Assembly (NCBI RefSeq): GCF_010672455.1
Contig: NZ_JAAHGO010000042.1
Location: 5,996-69,995, forward strand
Source of the DNA: Okeania sp. SIO2C9
GTDB taxonomy: Bacteria > Cyanobacteriota > Cyanobacteriia > Cyanobacteriales > Microcoleaceae
Direction of reading: 5' to 3'
DNA length: 64,000 nucleotides
Shown here piece by piece: positions 1-8,656 of the stretch. Within the stretch, counting starts at the first letter, position 1, and each line of letters begins with the position of its first letter. Position numbers and translations under genes: made by a program. The notes under the pieces are model-generated. The model was not told the DNA's origin and did not search any database. It worked only from the letters and a program-made list of their open reading frames with translations.

Positions 1-276
1 AGAATTTTCCCAGAAAATCTGACTAGGGCAATCTTGATTTGAAAATGGTATTAGAAAAAATAATTTGTCTGGTTTTTCTTAAGTCAATTAACTAGAGGAA
101 GCTTTGAGGTTGTAGGTGAGAAAAGTTGGGTAATAGTTAATTCTAGCAATGGCAGTTAATTGAGAATTTTCCCACAAAATCTGACTAGGGCAATCTTGAT
201 TTGAAAATGGTATTAGAAAAAATAATTTGTCTGGTTTTTCTTAAGTCAATTAACTAGAGGAAGCTTTGAGGTTGTA
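1..276. repeat. Two direct copies of a 114-bp repeat
   Basis: Positions 1-114 recur at 163-276 (162-bp offset) with one visible mismatch (CAGAAAAT versus CACAAAAT). The 48 bp between them is unique. The first copy starts at the window edge, so a longer array may lie to the left. No coding potential was seen. The rest of the stretch up to 515 is AT-rich and ends in a CTTCCTT microsatellite at about 411-457. Confidence 0.9.
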
Positions 277-410
277 CAAAAAACTGAGTAATAAGTGATC
301 AATAAAAATAGTAGCTGTATTTCCACCGCACCCTACTAGCATCTATAGCAACTTCCATTACTACTCTTGACTTATGGAATCTCTAAAACAACAGAATATC
401 TAATATGTCT

Positions 411-457
411 TCTTCCTTCTTCCTTCTTCCTTCTTCCTTCTTCCCTCTTCCTTCTAT
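411..457. repeat. CTTCTTC microsatellite
   Basis: Consecutive CTTCTTC/CTTCCTT units form a pyrimidine-only strand upstream of the LarE-like gene. The same motif, in either orientation, recurs at about 2633-2660, 13795-13810, 17536-17584, 18661-18712, 44641-44675 and 62427-62456. It is therefore a genome-wide filler motif and not a local regulatory site. Confidence 0.85.
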
Positions 458-515
458 AATTGCTATAATCAATAAGAATAAAATTAACAACAAGAAAAAT
501 CAATAAATAGAGAAA

Positions 516-1346
516 ATGATGTTAACAAAAAAACTCAAAGAACTGAAAACAATATTTTCAGAAATGGAGAAAGCTTTGATTGCTTACTCCGGCGGAATAG
601 ATAGCACTTTAGTAGCAAAAGTTGCTTATGATGTATTGGGAAATAAAGCTTTAGCTATAACTGCTATTTCTCCCTCTTTATTACCTGAAGATTTAGAAGA
701 TGCTCGTATTCAAGCAGCAGTAATTGGTATTTCCCATGAAGAAGTAGAAACTAATGAAATGGAGAATCCCAATTATACTTCTAATCCAATAAATCGTTGT
801 TACTTTTGTAAAAGTGAATTGCATGATACTCTTAAACCTTTAGCTTTAAAGCGGGGTTATTCTTATGTAGTAGATGGGGTAAATTCAGATGATTTACGAG
901 ATTATCGTCCTGGTATTCAAGCAGCAAAAGAAAGAGGAGCTAGATCGCCTTTAGCAGAATTAGGAATTAGTAAGTTTGAAGTTAGACAACTTGCTAAAGA
1001 ATTGGGTTTGCCTTGGTGGGATAAACCAGCTCAACCTTGTTTAAGTTCCCGTTTTCCTTATGGGGAAGAAATTACTTTTGAGAAGTTACAAAGGGTTGGT
1101 CGTGGGGAAAGATATTTGCGAGATTTGGGATTAAAAAATTTACGAGTTCGTTCGGAAAAAGATACTGCTAGAATTGAACTTCCACCGGAACAAATTAAAG
1201 AATTTGTGTTGACAATAAATTTGCCTCAGTTAGTAGAAAGGTTTAAAGAGTTTGGATTTATTTATGTCACTTTAGATTTAGAAGGATACCGGAGTGGGAA
1301 GTTAAATCAGGTTTTGTCGTCGGAGGTATTGGGGGGAAAAGTTTAA
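516..1346 (+). CDS. larE: ATP-dependent sacrificial sulfur transferase LarE-like
   Basis: The 276-aa protein has a PP-loop ATP pyrophosphatase signature, SGGIDST at residues 25-31, near the N-terminus and the LarE-type layout. Known LarE proteins adenylate a pyridinium dinucleotide carboxylate and insert sulfur during synthesis of the nickel-pincer cofactor of lactate racemase. Visible cysteines are C95 and C98 in CYFC and C175 in PCLSSR. C175 matches the sacrificial cysteine position of the lactobacillus enzyme. The set of three cysteines resembles the iron-sulfur-cluster type of LarE described from other bacteria; that part is inference. No larA, larB or larC is present in the window, so the physiological acceptor is not shown. 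ATG 516 is followed at once by a second ATG, and either could be the start. Confidence 0.85.
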   Translation: MMLTKKLKELKTIFSEMEKALIAYSGGIDSTLVAKVAYDVLGNKALAITAISPSLLPEDLEDARIQAAVIGISHEEVETNEMENPNYTSNPINRCYFCKSELHDTLKPLALKRGYSYVVDGVNSDDLRDYRPGIQAAKERGARSPLAELGISKFEVRQLAKELGLPWWDKPAQPCLSSRFPYGEEITFEKLQRVGRGERYLRDLGLKNLRVRSEKDTARIELPPEQIKEFVLTINLPQLVERFKEFGFIYVTLDLEGYRSGKLNQVLSSEVLGGKV

Positions 1347-1469
1347 AGTAGATTTCCTAGAAATTAAGTTATTTCCATAATTAGGCATATAGTTGCCACC
1401 CTCGATCTGCCAAAACTATATTTGCCCTTTATTTCCTAAGCGTCTTAGAGACTGCTATATCTACTCCCC

Positions 1470-1759
1470 CTCTCTATTGTGTATGTCGCAATAGTCAAAT
1501 CATTTTGTGAAGCGCATAACTTCCGAGTCTGTTGTAGAGAAATATCTACTTCCTCTCTATTATGTATGCCGCAATAGTCAAATCATTTTGTGAAGCGCAT
1601 AACTTCCGAGTCTGTTGTAGAGAAATATCTACTTCCTCTCTATTATGTATGCCGCAATAGTCAAATCATTTTGTGAAGCGCATAACTTCCGAGTCTGTTG
1701 TAGAGAAATATCTACTTCCTCTCTATTATGTATGCCGCAATAGTCAAATCATTTTGTGA
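1470..1759. repeat. 83-bp tandem repeat array, 3.5 copies
   Basis: Units begin at about 1470, 1553, 1636 and 1719 with an exact 83-bp period. The last copy is partial and diverges after GTGAAACACC. Copies 2 and 3 look identical and copy 1 differs at a few positions. The core CGCAATAGTC followed by ATTTTGTGAAGC is shared with the large array at 57490-59575. There is no open frame and the array is not CRISPR-like, because the whole unit repeats with no unique spacer. Confidence 0.9.
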
Positions 1760-1792
1760 AACACCAGAATTTAAAGTGGGAAAATATCTAAT

Positions 1793-1948
1793 ACCAATTT
1801 GGAAAAAGAATGTTACGAATAATAAGAGCCATTAAAATACTTTATAGGAGATATCCATTGGACGAAAAAGATAAATTATGACCTAATAAATAGTATCAAA
1901 GCGATTCATTCTGACTCCTGAATCCTGACTCCTGACTCCTAAGAAATA
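1793..1948 (-). mobile_element. Truncated MITE (TACCAATTTG family)
   Basis: The segment starts TAA-TACCAATTTGG and continues with AATGTTACGAATAATAAG. It is the reverse complement of the right part of the elements at 13075-13628 and 62171-62519. It runs through CTGACTCCTAAGAAATA to within a few bases of the ATG at 1952 and lacks the opposite terminus. The leader of the downstream methyltransferase gene is therefore largely repeat-derived. Confidence 0.65.
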
Positions 1949-1951
1949 ACT

Positions 1952-2632
1952 ATGACAATTAAACTAGAAAAAATAGTACCTTGGGGTCGAAATCTTGACG
2001 AATATATTTCTATGTTCGACCTTACTCCAGAAGAAAAGAAATTAAAAATTCTCGACTGTGCAGTAGGACCTTCAAGTTTTAATTATGAAATGACTTTTGA
2101 AAGATATAATGTCATTTCCTGCGACCCAATATATAAGTTTAATGCTGATGAAATTTCTCAACGTATTCAGGCAACTTCTCAAAATATTATTGACCAAATA
2201 AAGGCAAATTATGATACTTTTGTTTGGCAAAATTTACAGTCGCCAGAAAATCTACTAAAGGTAAGAATGGCAGCAATGGAAAAATTTTTATTAGACTTTC
2301 CTAATGGATTTCAGGAAAAACGTTATTTAACTGCTGAATTGCCGAAACTGCCTTTTGATAATCACAGATTTGATTTAGCTTTATGTAGCCATTTTCTATT
2401 TTTATATTCCGATCGTCTCTCAGCAGAATTTCATCTAGAATCAATTTTAGAAATGTGTCGAGTTGCTAAACAAGTACGAATTTTTCTTTTGCTTAAACTT
2501 TCTGGAGAAATCTCACCATTATTAACGCCAATAATTGAAAAATTAACAACTAAAGGATATAAAGCAGAAATTAAACAAGTAACTTATGAATTTCAGAAAG
2601 GAGGTAATCAAATGTTGCAAATATTTGTTTGA
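1952..2632 (+). CDS. Class I SAM-dependent methyltransferase-like protein
   Basis: The 226-aa protein has a methyltransferase-type motif I, ILDCAVGPSSF near residues 33-43, replacing the usual DxGxGxG. An acidic residue ends the second strand (SCDP), and a motif resembling FDLALCSHFLFLY lies near residue 140, where the post-III strand is expected. The fold assignment is reasonable but the substrate is unknown. The reading frame stops directly at a GAAGAAGGAAGAAGG microsatellite, so repeat material abuts the 3' end as well as the 5' end. No operon partner is visible: larE upstream is 600 bp away across repeats. Confidence 0.6.
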   Translation: MTIKLEKIVPWGRNLDEYISMFDLTPEEKKLKILDCAVGPSSFNYEMTFERYNVISCDPIYKFNADEISQRIQATSQNIIDQIKANYDTFVWQNLQSPENLLKVRMAAMEKFLLDFPNGFQEKRYLTAELPKLPFDNHRFDLALCSHFLFLYSDRLSAEFHLESILEMCRVAKQVRIFLLLKLSGEISPLLTPIIEKLTTKGYKAEIKQVTYEFQKGGNQMLQIFV

Positions 2633-2962
2633 AGAAGGAAGAAGGAAGAAGGAAAAAGGAAAAAAAGGAAGAAAAAATGGATGGGGACTCAAACCCCGAC
2701 CAATTGTAAACACTGCGGGTGACAGTGGGGTATTAAATCCAAAATAAAAAGATAATTAATGAAGGAATAATTCAAGAATTAACAATTACCGAAAAAAGGA
2801 TTTTTTTTCTTCTTCTCTGTTTCCAGTGCCCAGTTCCGGTGTTCCCTAAAAGTTTCCAATATCTCACAACTCAAATCATATTGCTGTATATAGAAATCAA
2901 CTTTTTCTGAACAGTTTCCTATTTCCAAAAATTGTGGCAAAGTCTATAATAAATGACATCCT

Positions 2963-3331
2963 CTAATTAGGGCTTACCGATCTAATCTAAAAGCATTGAC
3001 ATATAAAGGCTTTAGCCTTTTTGGGGCCTTTAAAAAGTGCAAATTTTTCAGCTCTTTATGCTCAAAAAGTTAGTATTTTAGGCAAGAATTGGGCAGAAAC
3101 ATCATTCTGACAATTGTTAGCGAATAATGAAGGTAAAAATCCTCTCCTTTCAAAGAGAAACAAGAAAAATTTTTCCTTTGAGTCAATCAATTCCGTTTTC
3201 AAGGAGAGGTAATTATTAATTATTAATTATTAATTATTAATTGTTGAATCTTACCTCCTCGCTCATTCCAATTTCTCCTGTATCCTATCTTCTACCCCTA
3301 CTAAAAGACTTTTTCAGCAAACTCTAATTAG
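2963..3331 (+). mobile_element. AATTAGGG-family interspersed element, copy 1
   Basis: The element begins CTAATTAGGGCTTACC and ends GCAAACTCTAATTAGG, giving roughly inverted termini. Internal landmarks shared by all copies are TCTAAAAGCATTGACATATAAAGG, TTAGTATTTTAGGC, TTGGGCAGAAA and CTACTAAAAGACTTTT. It also carries a TTAATTATTAATTA tract and lies just upstream of hisC. No transposase is encoded. Confidence 0.75.
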
Positions 3332-3357
3332 GATGTAAAAATAACTCTAAAAAATTT

Positions 3358-4506
3358 ATGTTACCTTTTATTCGTTCAGAACTGAGTAATCTTAAAGCTT
3401 ATACGCCTCATCCTGGTGGCAGTTCAGAAATTCCTTTAGATAGATTAGATACTAATGAATGTCCTTATGATTTATCAGATAATTTAAAGCAAAAGTTAGC
3501 TGGAAATTATCAAGAATTAATTGAAACAAACCGTTATCCAGATGGCAGTCACTTCCAACTTAAAGAAGCTATAGCTGAATATGTGAATGAAGCAACTCCA
3601 TCAGCTAATATTTCTGCCGATAATATTTCTGTTGGTAATGGCTCAGATGAGTTAATTCGTTCTATTTTAATTGCTACTTGTTTAGGGGAAGAAGGTTCTA
3701 TTTTAACTGCTAATCCTACTTTTTCTATGTATTCTATTCTTGCCAAAACTCTTGGTATTCCCATAGTCAATGTTGCTAGAAATGAGGCAAATTTTGAAAT
3801 AGATATTTCTGCAGCTCGCGATGCTATTAATCAAACAAAAAATTCCACTGTAAAAGTAGTATTTGTTGTTAACCCAAACTCTCCTACAGCTAATGCTTTA
3901 ACTGCTAAAGAATTAGAATGGTTGCTTAGTTTACCTGAAGAAATTATGGTAGTAATTGATGAAGCCTATTTTGAGTTTAGTCAGACTACTGTAGCTGAAC
4001 AATTAAAGCAACACCCTAATTGGGTAATTTTAAGAACATTTTCAAAAGCTTTTAGATTAGCTTCCCTCCGGGTAGGATATGCGATCGCTCATCCAGAAGT
4101 TATTATTAATTTGGAAAAAGTTCGTCTTCCTTACAACTTACCAAGTTTTTCTCAAGCTGCTGCTAAATTAGTGCTTACCTACAGACAAGATGTATTATCT
4201 TTTATACCGGAAATTTTGACAGAAAGAGCTAAGTTATTTGATAGTTTTGCGGAAATTTCAGCTTTACAAGTTTGGGAAAGTACAGCTAATTTCTTTTATG
4301 CCAGACTTACGGATAAAGGGTTGAGTTTATTAGGAGAAAATCTGTCTCAGGAAGAAGGTTTAAATAATTTGATGCAGCAGCTTAAAAATCAGGGGACTTT
4401 AATTCGCCATACAGGTGGTGGTTTAAGAATTACGGTAGGAACTCCTGAAGAAAATCAGCGTACAATTGAGAGAATTAAAGGTATTTTTTCAACAATTAAT
4501 AATTAA
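3358..4506 (+). CDS. hisC: Histidinol-phosphate aminotransferase
   Basis: The 382-aa fold-type I PLP aminotransferase catalyses glutamate-dependent transamination of imidazole acetol phosphate in histidine biosynthesis. Family marks are visible: the N-terminal DTNECPYD segment, NPNSPTAN contacting the cofactor and substrate, IDEAYFEF with the PLP-binding aspartate, and TFSKAF containing the Schiff-base lysine at about K230. The C-terminal [17 protein letters not shown] is typical of HisC. Length fits the cyanobacterial family, although HisC-like paralogues with other acyl or aromatic substrates exist. It stands alone, without other his genes, and is flanked on both sides by AATTAGGG-family elements. 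ATG 3358 is the first start after the upstream element. Confidence 0.85.
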   Translation: MLPFIRSELSNLKAYTPHPGGSSEIPLDRLDTNECPYDLSDNLKQKLAGNYQELIETNRYPDGSHFQLKEAIAEYVNEATPSANISADNISVGNGSDELIRSILIATCLGEEGSILTANPTFSMYSILAKTLGIPIVNVARNEANFEIDISAARDAINQTKNSTVKVVFVVNPNSPTANALTAKELEWLLSLPEEIMVVIDEAYFEFSQTTVAEQLKQHPNWVILRTFSKAFRLASLRVGYAIAHPEVIINLEKVRLPYNLPSFSQAAAKLVLTYRQDVLSFIPEILTERAKLFDSFAEISALQVWESTANFFYARLTDKGLSLLGENLSQEEGLNNLMQQLKNQGTLIRHTGGGLRITVGTPEENQRTIERIKGIFSTINN

Positions 4507-4660
4507 TAATTAATTATTAATTATTAATTATTAGGGCTTGCTGATTAAATCTAAAATCATTGACATATAAAGGTTGAGCGCATTTTTTAGTTAAAAAAAG
4601 TCCAAGCTTAGTGGTCCTAATGGTTCAAAAAATTAGCATATTAGGCAAGAGTTGGGCAGA

Positions 4661-4801
4661 TTGACATCCTCCCGACGCTGCTCTCACGAGACAGCGCGGG
4701 ATTCCCTAGCATCACTGTTAGGGGCTTTCTGTTTCATAGCACCTGCCTTCCGAGATTTACTCCCAGATGGTCTTACAGTCGCTCCACAGACTGACACTGC
4801 T
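4661..4801 (-). ncRNA. Candidate omega-RNA / right end of tnpB element 1
   Basis: Directly 3' of the tnpB frame on the minus strand, this segment starts with AGCAGTGTCAGTCTGTGG and ends with a strong hairpin (ATCCCGCGCTGTC paired with GCAGCGTCGGGA) and GGATGTCAA at the element boundary. In IS200/IS605 systems the right end of tnpB encodes the scaffold of the guide RNA, with the flanking DNA as guide. The segment is conserved at 16900-17041, where no tnpB remains. Structure and position support the call, but transcription is not shown. Confidence 0.55.
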
Positions 4802-5942
4802 CCTCCCGCAGCCTTCGAGCGTGGGCGTTCCCTTGCGTCTATCGCCGACGCGGGTTCCCATCCGCAAAATATTTATACTTGCATTGATGTCCCGATCATG
4901 GTGAGCTGCACATTCGGGGCAATCCCACTCTCTAATGTTTAATGGTAATTTTTCTACTATGTGCCCACAACTAGAGCAACGTTTAGAACTGGGAAAGTAT
5001 CTATCAATTTTGATTAACTCTCGGCCATACCAATCAGCCTTATACTCTAATTGCCTGAGTAATTCTCCCCAGTTGGCATCACTAATTGCTCTAGCTAATT
5101 TATGGTTTTTGACCATATTTTTTACTGCTAAATCCTCAACTACAATAGTTTGATTTTCTCTAATTAATTGAGTAGTTAGCTTGTGAGTATAGTCAAGCCT
5201 TGAATCTTTGATTTTTGCGTGTATCCTAGCTACTTTTATCCTGGCTTTGTGATAGTTATTAGAGCCTTTGGTTTTTCTCTTTAGAGACTTCTGAGCTAAC
5301 CTTAATTTTTTGTGTAACTTGTTGAGTTTTTTTGGGTTAGCAATTTTTTCTCCATCACTGGTAGTAACTAAACTGGTAATTCCGCGCGTCAATACCAACT
5401 TGCTTGGTTACTGGGTTCAGTTTTAAATCTCTAGGGTCATTGACTCTCAAAGACACTGACCATCTACCACTTGGGTCAAGTTTTACGGTAATTGTCGTTG
5501 GTACACAGTTTTGTGGCAGTTGCCTACTCCATCTGATCGGTAATGGTTCAGCACATTTAGCTAGGTAGACTTGACCATCTTTCCACTTAAATGCGGATTT
5601 TGTGAACTCTGCACTACCACCATTCCGCTTTTTCTTAAAATTAGGGTATTTAGCACGCCCAGTAAAAAAGTTAGTGAATGCAGTTTGTAAATGCCTCAAG
5701 CCTTGTTGCAATGGGACACTACTAACTTCACTCAGAAAATCTAAATCTTCCTGTTTCTTCCAATTCGTAAGCATGGCTGAGGTTTGAGTATATCCTACCC
5801 GTTCTTTGTTCTCATGCCAAGCTTGAGTCCTCGCAGCTAAAGCTTTGTTGTAGATGAGGCGTACACAGCCTAAAGTCCTCCGCAACAAGTTTTCTTGTTC
5901 TGGTGTTGGGTAGACTCTAAATTTGTATGCTTTCTCGACCAT
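4757..5942 (-). pseudogene. tnpB: tnpB (IS605/IS1341-type RNA-guided nuclease), frameshifted
   Basis: The N-terminal part (5355-5942) starts MVEKAYKFRVYPTPEQE and ends at KQVGID. The C-terminal part (4757-5398) continues in another frame as GITSLVTTSDGEKI and contains IVVEDLAVKNMVKNHKLA, the zinc finger CSSCGH...CPEC, and the last RuvC motif HHDRDINASINI. Joining the frames restores G-I-D-R-G-I-T at the first RuvC motif if one base is removed from a GCGCG tract at about 5389-5394, so a single-base insertion breaks the gene exactly at the catalytic aspartate motif. All other domains look intact, which suggests recent inactivation, or possibly recoding. No tnpA is adjacent. Confidence 0.85.
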
Positions 5943-6010
5943 TTACTACTAGCTAATTAACTTTCCACAGTTTAACACAAAGTCTTTGAAATATCAGCAT
6001 TGATTGCGAT

Positions 6011-6055
6011 TCCCATGCGACGCTCCCGTATCCGGAGAGCGCGGGTCTTCTCGCA
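6011..6055 (-). other. Left-end hairpin of tnpB element 1
   Basis: GCGACGCTCCCG and its imperfect complement CGGAGAGCGCGGG form a GC-rich hairpin about 70 bp 5' of the tnpB start. A near-identical hairpin in the same relative orientation lies at 16637-16670, in front of the orphan right end at 16900-17041. Confidence 0.5.
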
Positions 6056-6163
6056 ACACTTAGATAATCAAGGGATTATTCTTTCTCCTACCTCCTCTAT
6101 AATTCCCATTTCTCCTGTCTCCTGTCTCCTACCCTTACCCATAATACTAGTGAAGCGCAAACC

Positions 6164-6665
6164 CTAATTAGGGCTTGCTGAATAAATCTAAAAGTCTTTG
6201 CAGATAAAGGTTTGAGCCCACATTCCGCAGGTCAAGAGCGTAACATTAAAAGTAGTATATGAATCTGTAGCTTGGTAGGTATTCATACTATGCAAATCAT
6301 CTCAATACTTTTTTCGTTCATCAAATTCCAAGTAAAAAATTTACGCATAAATACTTGCAGTATTGATGACTCAATCACGGCAGCTATAATTTTCTTCTAA
6401 AATTATGTCTCCTGTCTCCTGTCTCCTTCTTTTATATTACATTTTGTCGTGCGGAATGTAGGTTTTAGCCTTTTTAAGTATCAAAAAGTGCGAGGTTTTA
6501 GGTAGTAATGATTCAAAAATTTAGTATTTTAGGCGCATAGTTGTGCAGAAAAATAATTCTTACAATTCTTACTCCTACCTCCTCGCTCATTCCCCGTTCT
6601 TCCTGTCTCCTGTCTCCTGTCTCCCGTCTCTACTAAAAGACTTTTGAGCGCAGACCCTAATTATA
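6164..6665 (+). mobile_element. AATTAGGG-family element, copy 3
   Basis: The element begins CTAATTAGGGCTTGCTG, sharing its terminus with copy 2, and ends GAGCGCAGACCCTAATTA against the stop codon of the MscS gene. It carries an internal insertion of about 240 bp bounded by ACATTCCGCA (6219) and TGCGGAATGT (6461), which are inverted copies, so a second element is nested inside. Confidence 0.7.
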
Positions 6666-8106
6666 AATTAAACATATTTTTCAGACGATTTCTGACCCAA
6701 ACCACAGGATTTTTATCATCTTCTTCTGCATCAACTAATCCCAATCTTCTAAGTTCATTTTGACGTTCAGATAATTCTTCTTGATGTTTACCCAATTCTT
6801 GTACAATTACCTCTGCTAATTGTGGATTTTCATGTAATATTTTTTCAAAGCCTTTTTTATGAATAGCAAATAAAATTGTATCTTCAAGTGCCCTAACTGA
6901 AGCTGTACGAGGAATACCTAACATTAAAGCTAATTCTCCAAAAAAATTGCCAGCTTTTAGAGTAGTCAGATTTTTATTAATTTTTTCAACAAAGACCTCT
7001 ACTGAACCGGAAAGAATAATATAAAAAGTATCACCAGGGTCTCCTTCATGGAATAAAATATTTAATGGTCTGAGACGTTTTCTATACCCTACTTCTATCA
7101 ATTTTCGTAACTCAACATCAGTAAAGTTTTCAAAATAAGCCACTTGTAATAATAAATCTCTAGCTGATAGAGGTTTACTAGGTATAGACTGATGGTCTAT
7201 TACCCCATGAAGAACAGTATTTTGAGATGATTCTAAGTGTGGTGATTCTTGTGTATTATTCAGATATATCTTAATATGGTCCCAAGGAATTAAAATACCC
7301 TGTTTATGTAAATTATTGTAGATAATAAACCGTAAAGAACTCATATAAATTGGTTGATTATAAATTTCCTTTACCCATACCCATAATTGAAACTTAAAGG
7401 CGTTATCTTGAAACCCCAGAAACAAAACTTTTGGAGGTGGTTCTCGTAATACTACAGGTTCCATATAAGCTGACATTAGTACCGTTTCTGTAACTAATAC
7501 TGGGTCACTATCATCAGATACAAAAATATCAAGGTCAATCCTACCTTTAAAACTATCGTAGCTTAAGTTATGTATTTTTCCTTCTATTAAGACACCATTA
7601 GGAATAATTATATGACTACCATTTAATGTTCTAATTCTAGTTGAACGCAAACCAATTTCTTCCACAAAACCTAAATCATTATCTAATTCAATAAAATCTC
7701 CTATTTTTATGGGTCTTTCTATCAGTACATTCAAACCACTAATAAAGTTTTTAGTAATATTCTGAAATCCTAAACCAATACCTACACCTAAACCCCCGGC
7801 TAAAACTGCTAATGAAGAGACATTAAAACCTTGTGTTTGTAAAATAATTATCACGCCTAGGGTACTCACTCCATAGCTGAATATTGTAGATATTGCCTCT
7901 CGATTAGCTTCATCTATACCTAGTTTTACTAGAAATACTTTTTTGAGTAAATTTTTGAATATTCTACCGAATATAAGAACTGTAATTAGATATAAACATA
8001 GTTTTAAAAGTAAACTTAAAGATATATAAGTATCCCCGACAAAAAGTAGGGGAGTCGTAAACATTTCAGCTAGTTGTAATAATAAATTTTGTACTTTTTG
8101 GAGCAT
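6661..8106 (-). CDS. MscS-family mechanosensitive channel with C-terminal cyclic-nucleotide-binding domain
   Basis: The 481-aa inner-membrane protein has N-terminal hydrophobic helices (roughly residues 20-110), then the MscS pore signature. A Gly/Ala-rich helix, LAVLAGGLGVGIGLGFQN, is followed by KNFISGLNVLIERPIKIGDFI, which starts the beta domain. Residues about 335-450 form a cNMP-binding domain with FFGELALMLGIPRTASVRA, matching the phosphate-binding cassette. This architecture is known from cyanobacteria, where such channels can be gated or modulated by cAMP/cGMP; ligand choice here is not deducible. The C-terminal tail is charged. ATG 8106 starts MLQKVQNLLL. The stop codon lies at the edge of the downstream AATTAGGG element. 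Confidence 0.88.
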   Translation of the reverse strand: MLQKVQNLLLQLAEMFTTPLLFVGDTYISLSLLLKLCLYLITVLIFGRIFKNLLKKVFLVKLGIDEANREAISTIFSYGVSTLGVIIILQTQGFNVSSLAVLAGGLGVGIGLGFQNITKNFISGLNVLIERPIKIGDFIELDNDLGFVEEIGLRSTRIRTLNGSHIIIPNGVLIEGKIHNLSYDSFKGRIDLDIFVSDDSDPVLVTETVLMSAYMEPVVLREPPPKVLFLGFQDNAFKFQLWVWVKEIYNQPIYMSSLRFIIYNNLHKQGILIPWDHIKIYLNNTQESPHLESSQNTVLHGVIDHQSIPSKPLSARDLLLQVAYFENFTDVELRKLIEVGYRKRLRPLNILFHEGDPGDTFYIILSGSVEVFVEKINKNLTTLKAGNFFGELALMLGIPRTASVRALEDTILFAIHKKGFEKILHENPQLAEVIVQELGKHQEELSERQNELRRLGLVDAEEDDKNPVVWVRNRLKNMFNL

Positions 8107-8197
8107 AAAGTTTAAATATTTATTCTATAGCAATTAGATTTTGATTTTATGGAGAGATAATCTAAAATTTTTCATATTAATGAAGTAAAACAACTAA

Positions 8198-8309
8198 TAT
8201 CATGTCCCCTTGAATACTTAAACCTAGGAGGAAGAAAGGCAGAAGGTAGAAGGGAAAGAAAGGTTCCAAGGGAGAAGGTTTTTTGATCACTGATTATCCG
8301 GATATGATA
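8198..8309. mobile_element. MITE, TATCATGTCC termini
   Basis: The element is 112 bp, running from TATCATGTCCCCTTG to CCGGATATGATA, and is flanked by TAA at 8195-8197 and 8310-8312. It has no coding capacity and lies in the 550-bp gap upstream of the MscS gene. The rest of that gap is AT-rich and carries a CTTCCTT tract, with nothing else recognised. Confidence 0.7.
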
Positions 8310-8656
8310 TAACCTGAAAAGCAAAACAAATAAAGGTAAAACAAAATAAAGATTCTCCCTAATAAATGAATGCTAATAAATTGACAATAATTAGTAACGT
8401 AATTAAATTGTAAATTATGTTAATTTATGCTCCCTATTTATCCCCCAAAAAAGTATAAATTACTATCTGAAAAATCAGTATATAGCAATCGAATCAAACA
8501 CAATATTTGTCCTTTTTCCTTCTCTCCTAGATAACTAAAGTCTTCTTCCTTTTTCCCTCTTCCTTCTGCTATAAAACAATAAACAATGATTATAGCGATG
8601 ATGAACCTGAGACAGAAAAATATGAAGAATTAATCGGTTAGTTATGGATAAATTTC

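Larger units (their letters stand above)
4528..6170 (+). mobile_element. AATTAGGG-family element, copy 2, split by a tnpB element
   Basis: Left part: TTAGGGCTTGCTGATTAAATC from about 4531, through TTAGGCAAGAGTTGGGCAGA at 4660. Right part: CTCCTACCTCC from about 6090 to GAAGCGCAAACCCTAATTA at 6170. The IS605-type element at about 4661-6055 sits between them, so it inserted into a pre-existing copy of this repeat. Confidence 0.7.

Noticed and set aside
4652-4942. 96-aa plus-strand frame
   Set aside because: It is antisense to the tnpB 3' end and its omega-RNA-like segment.
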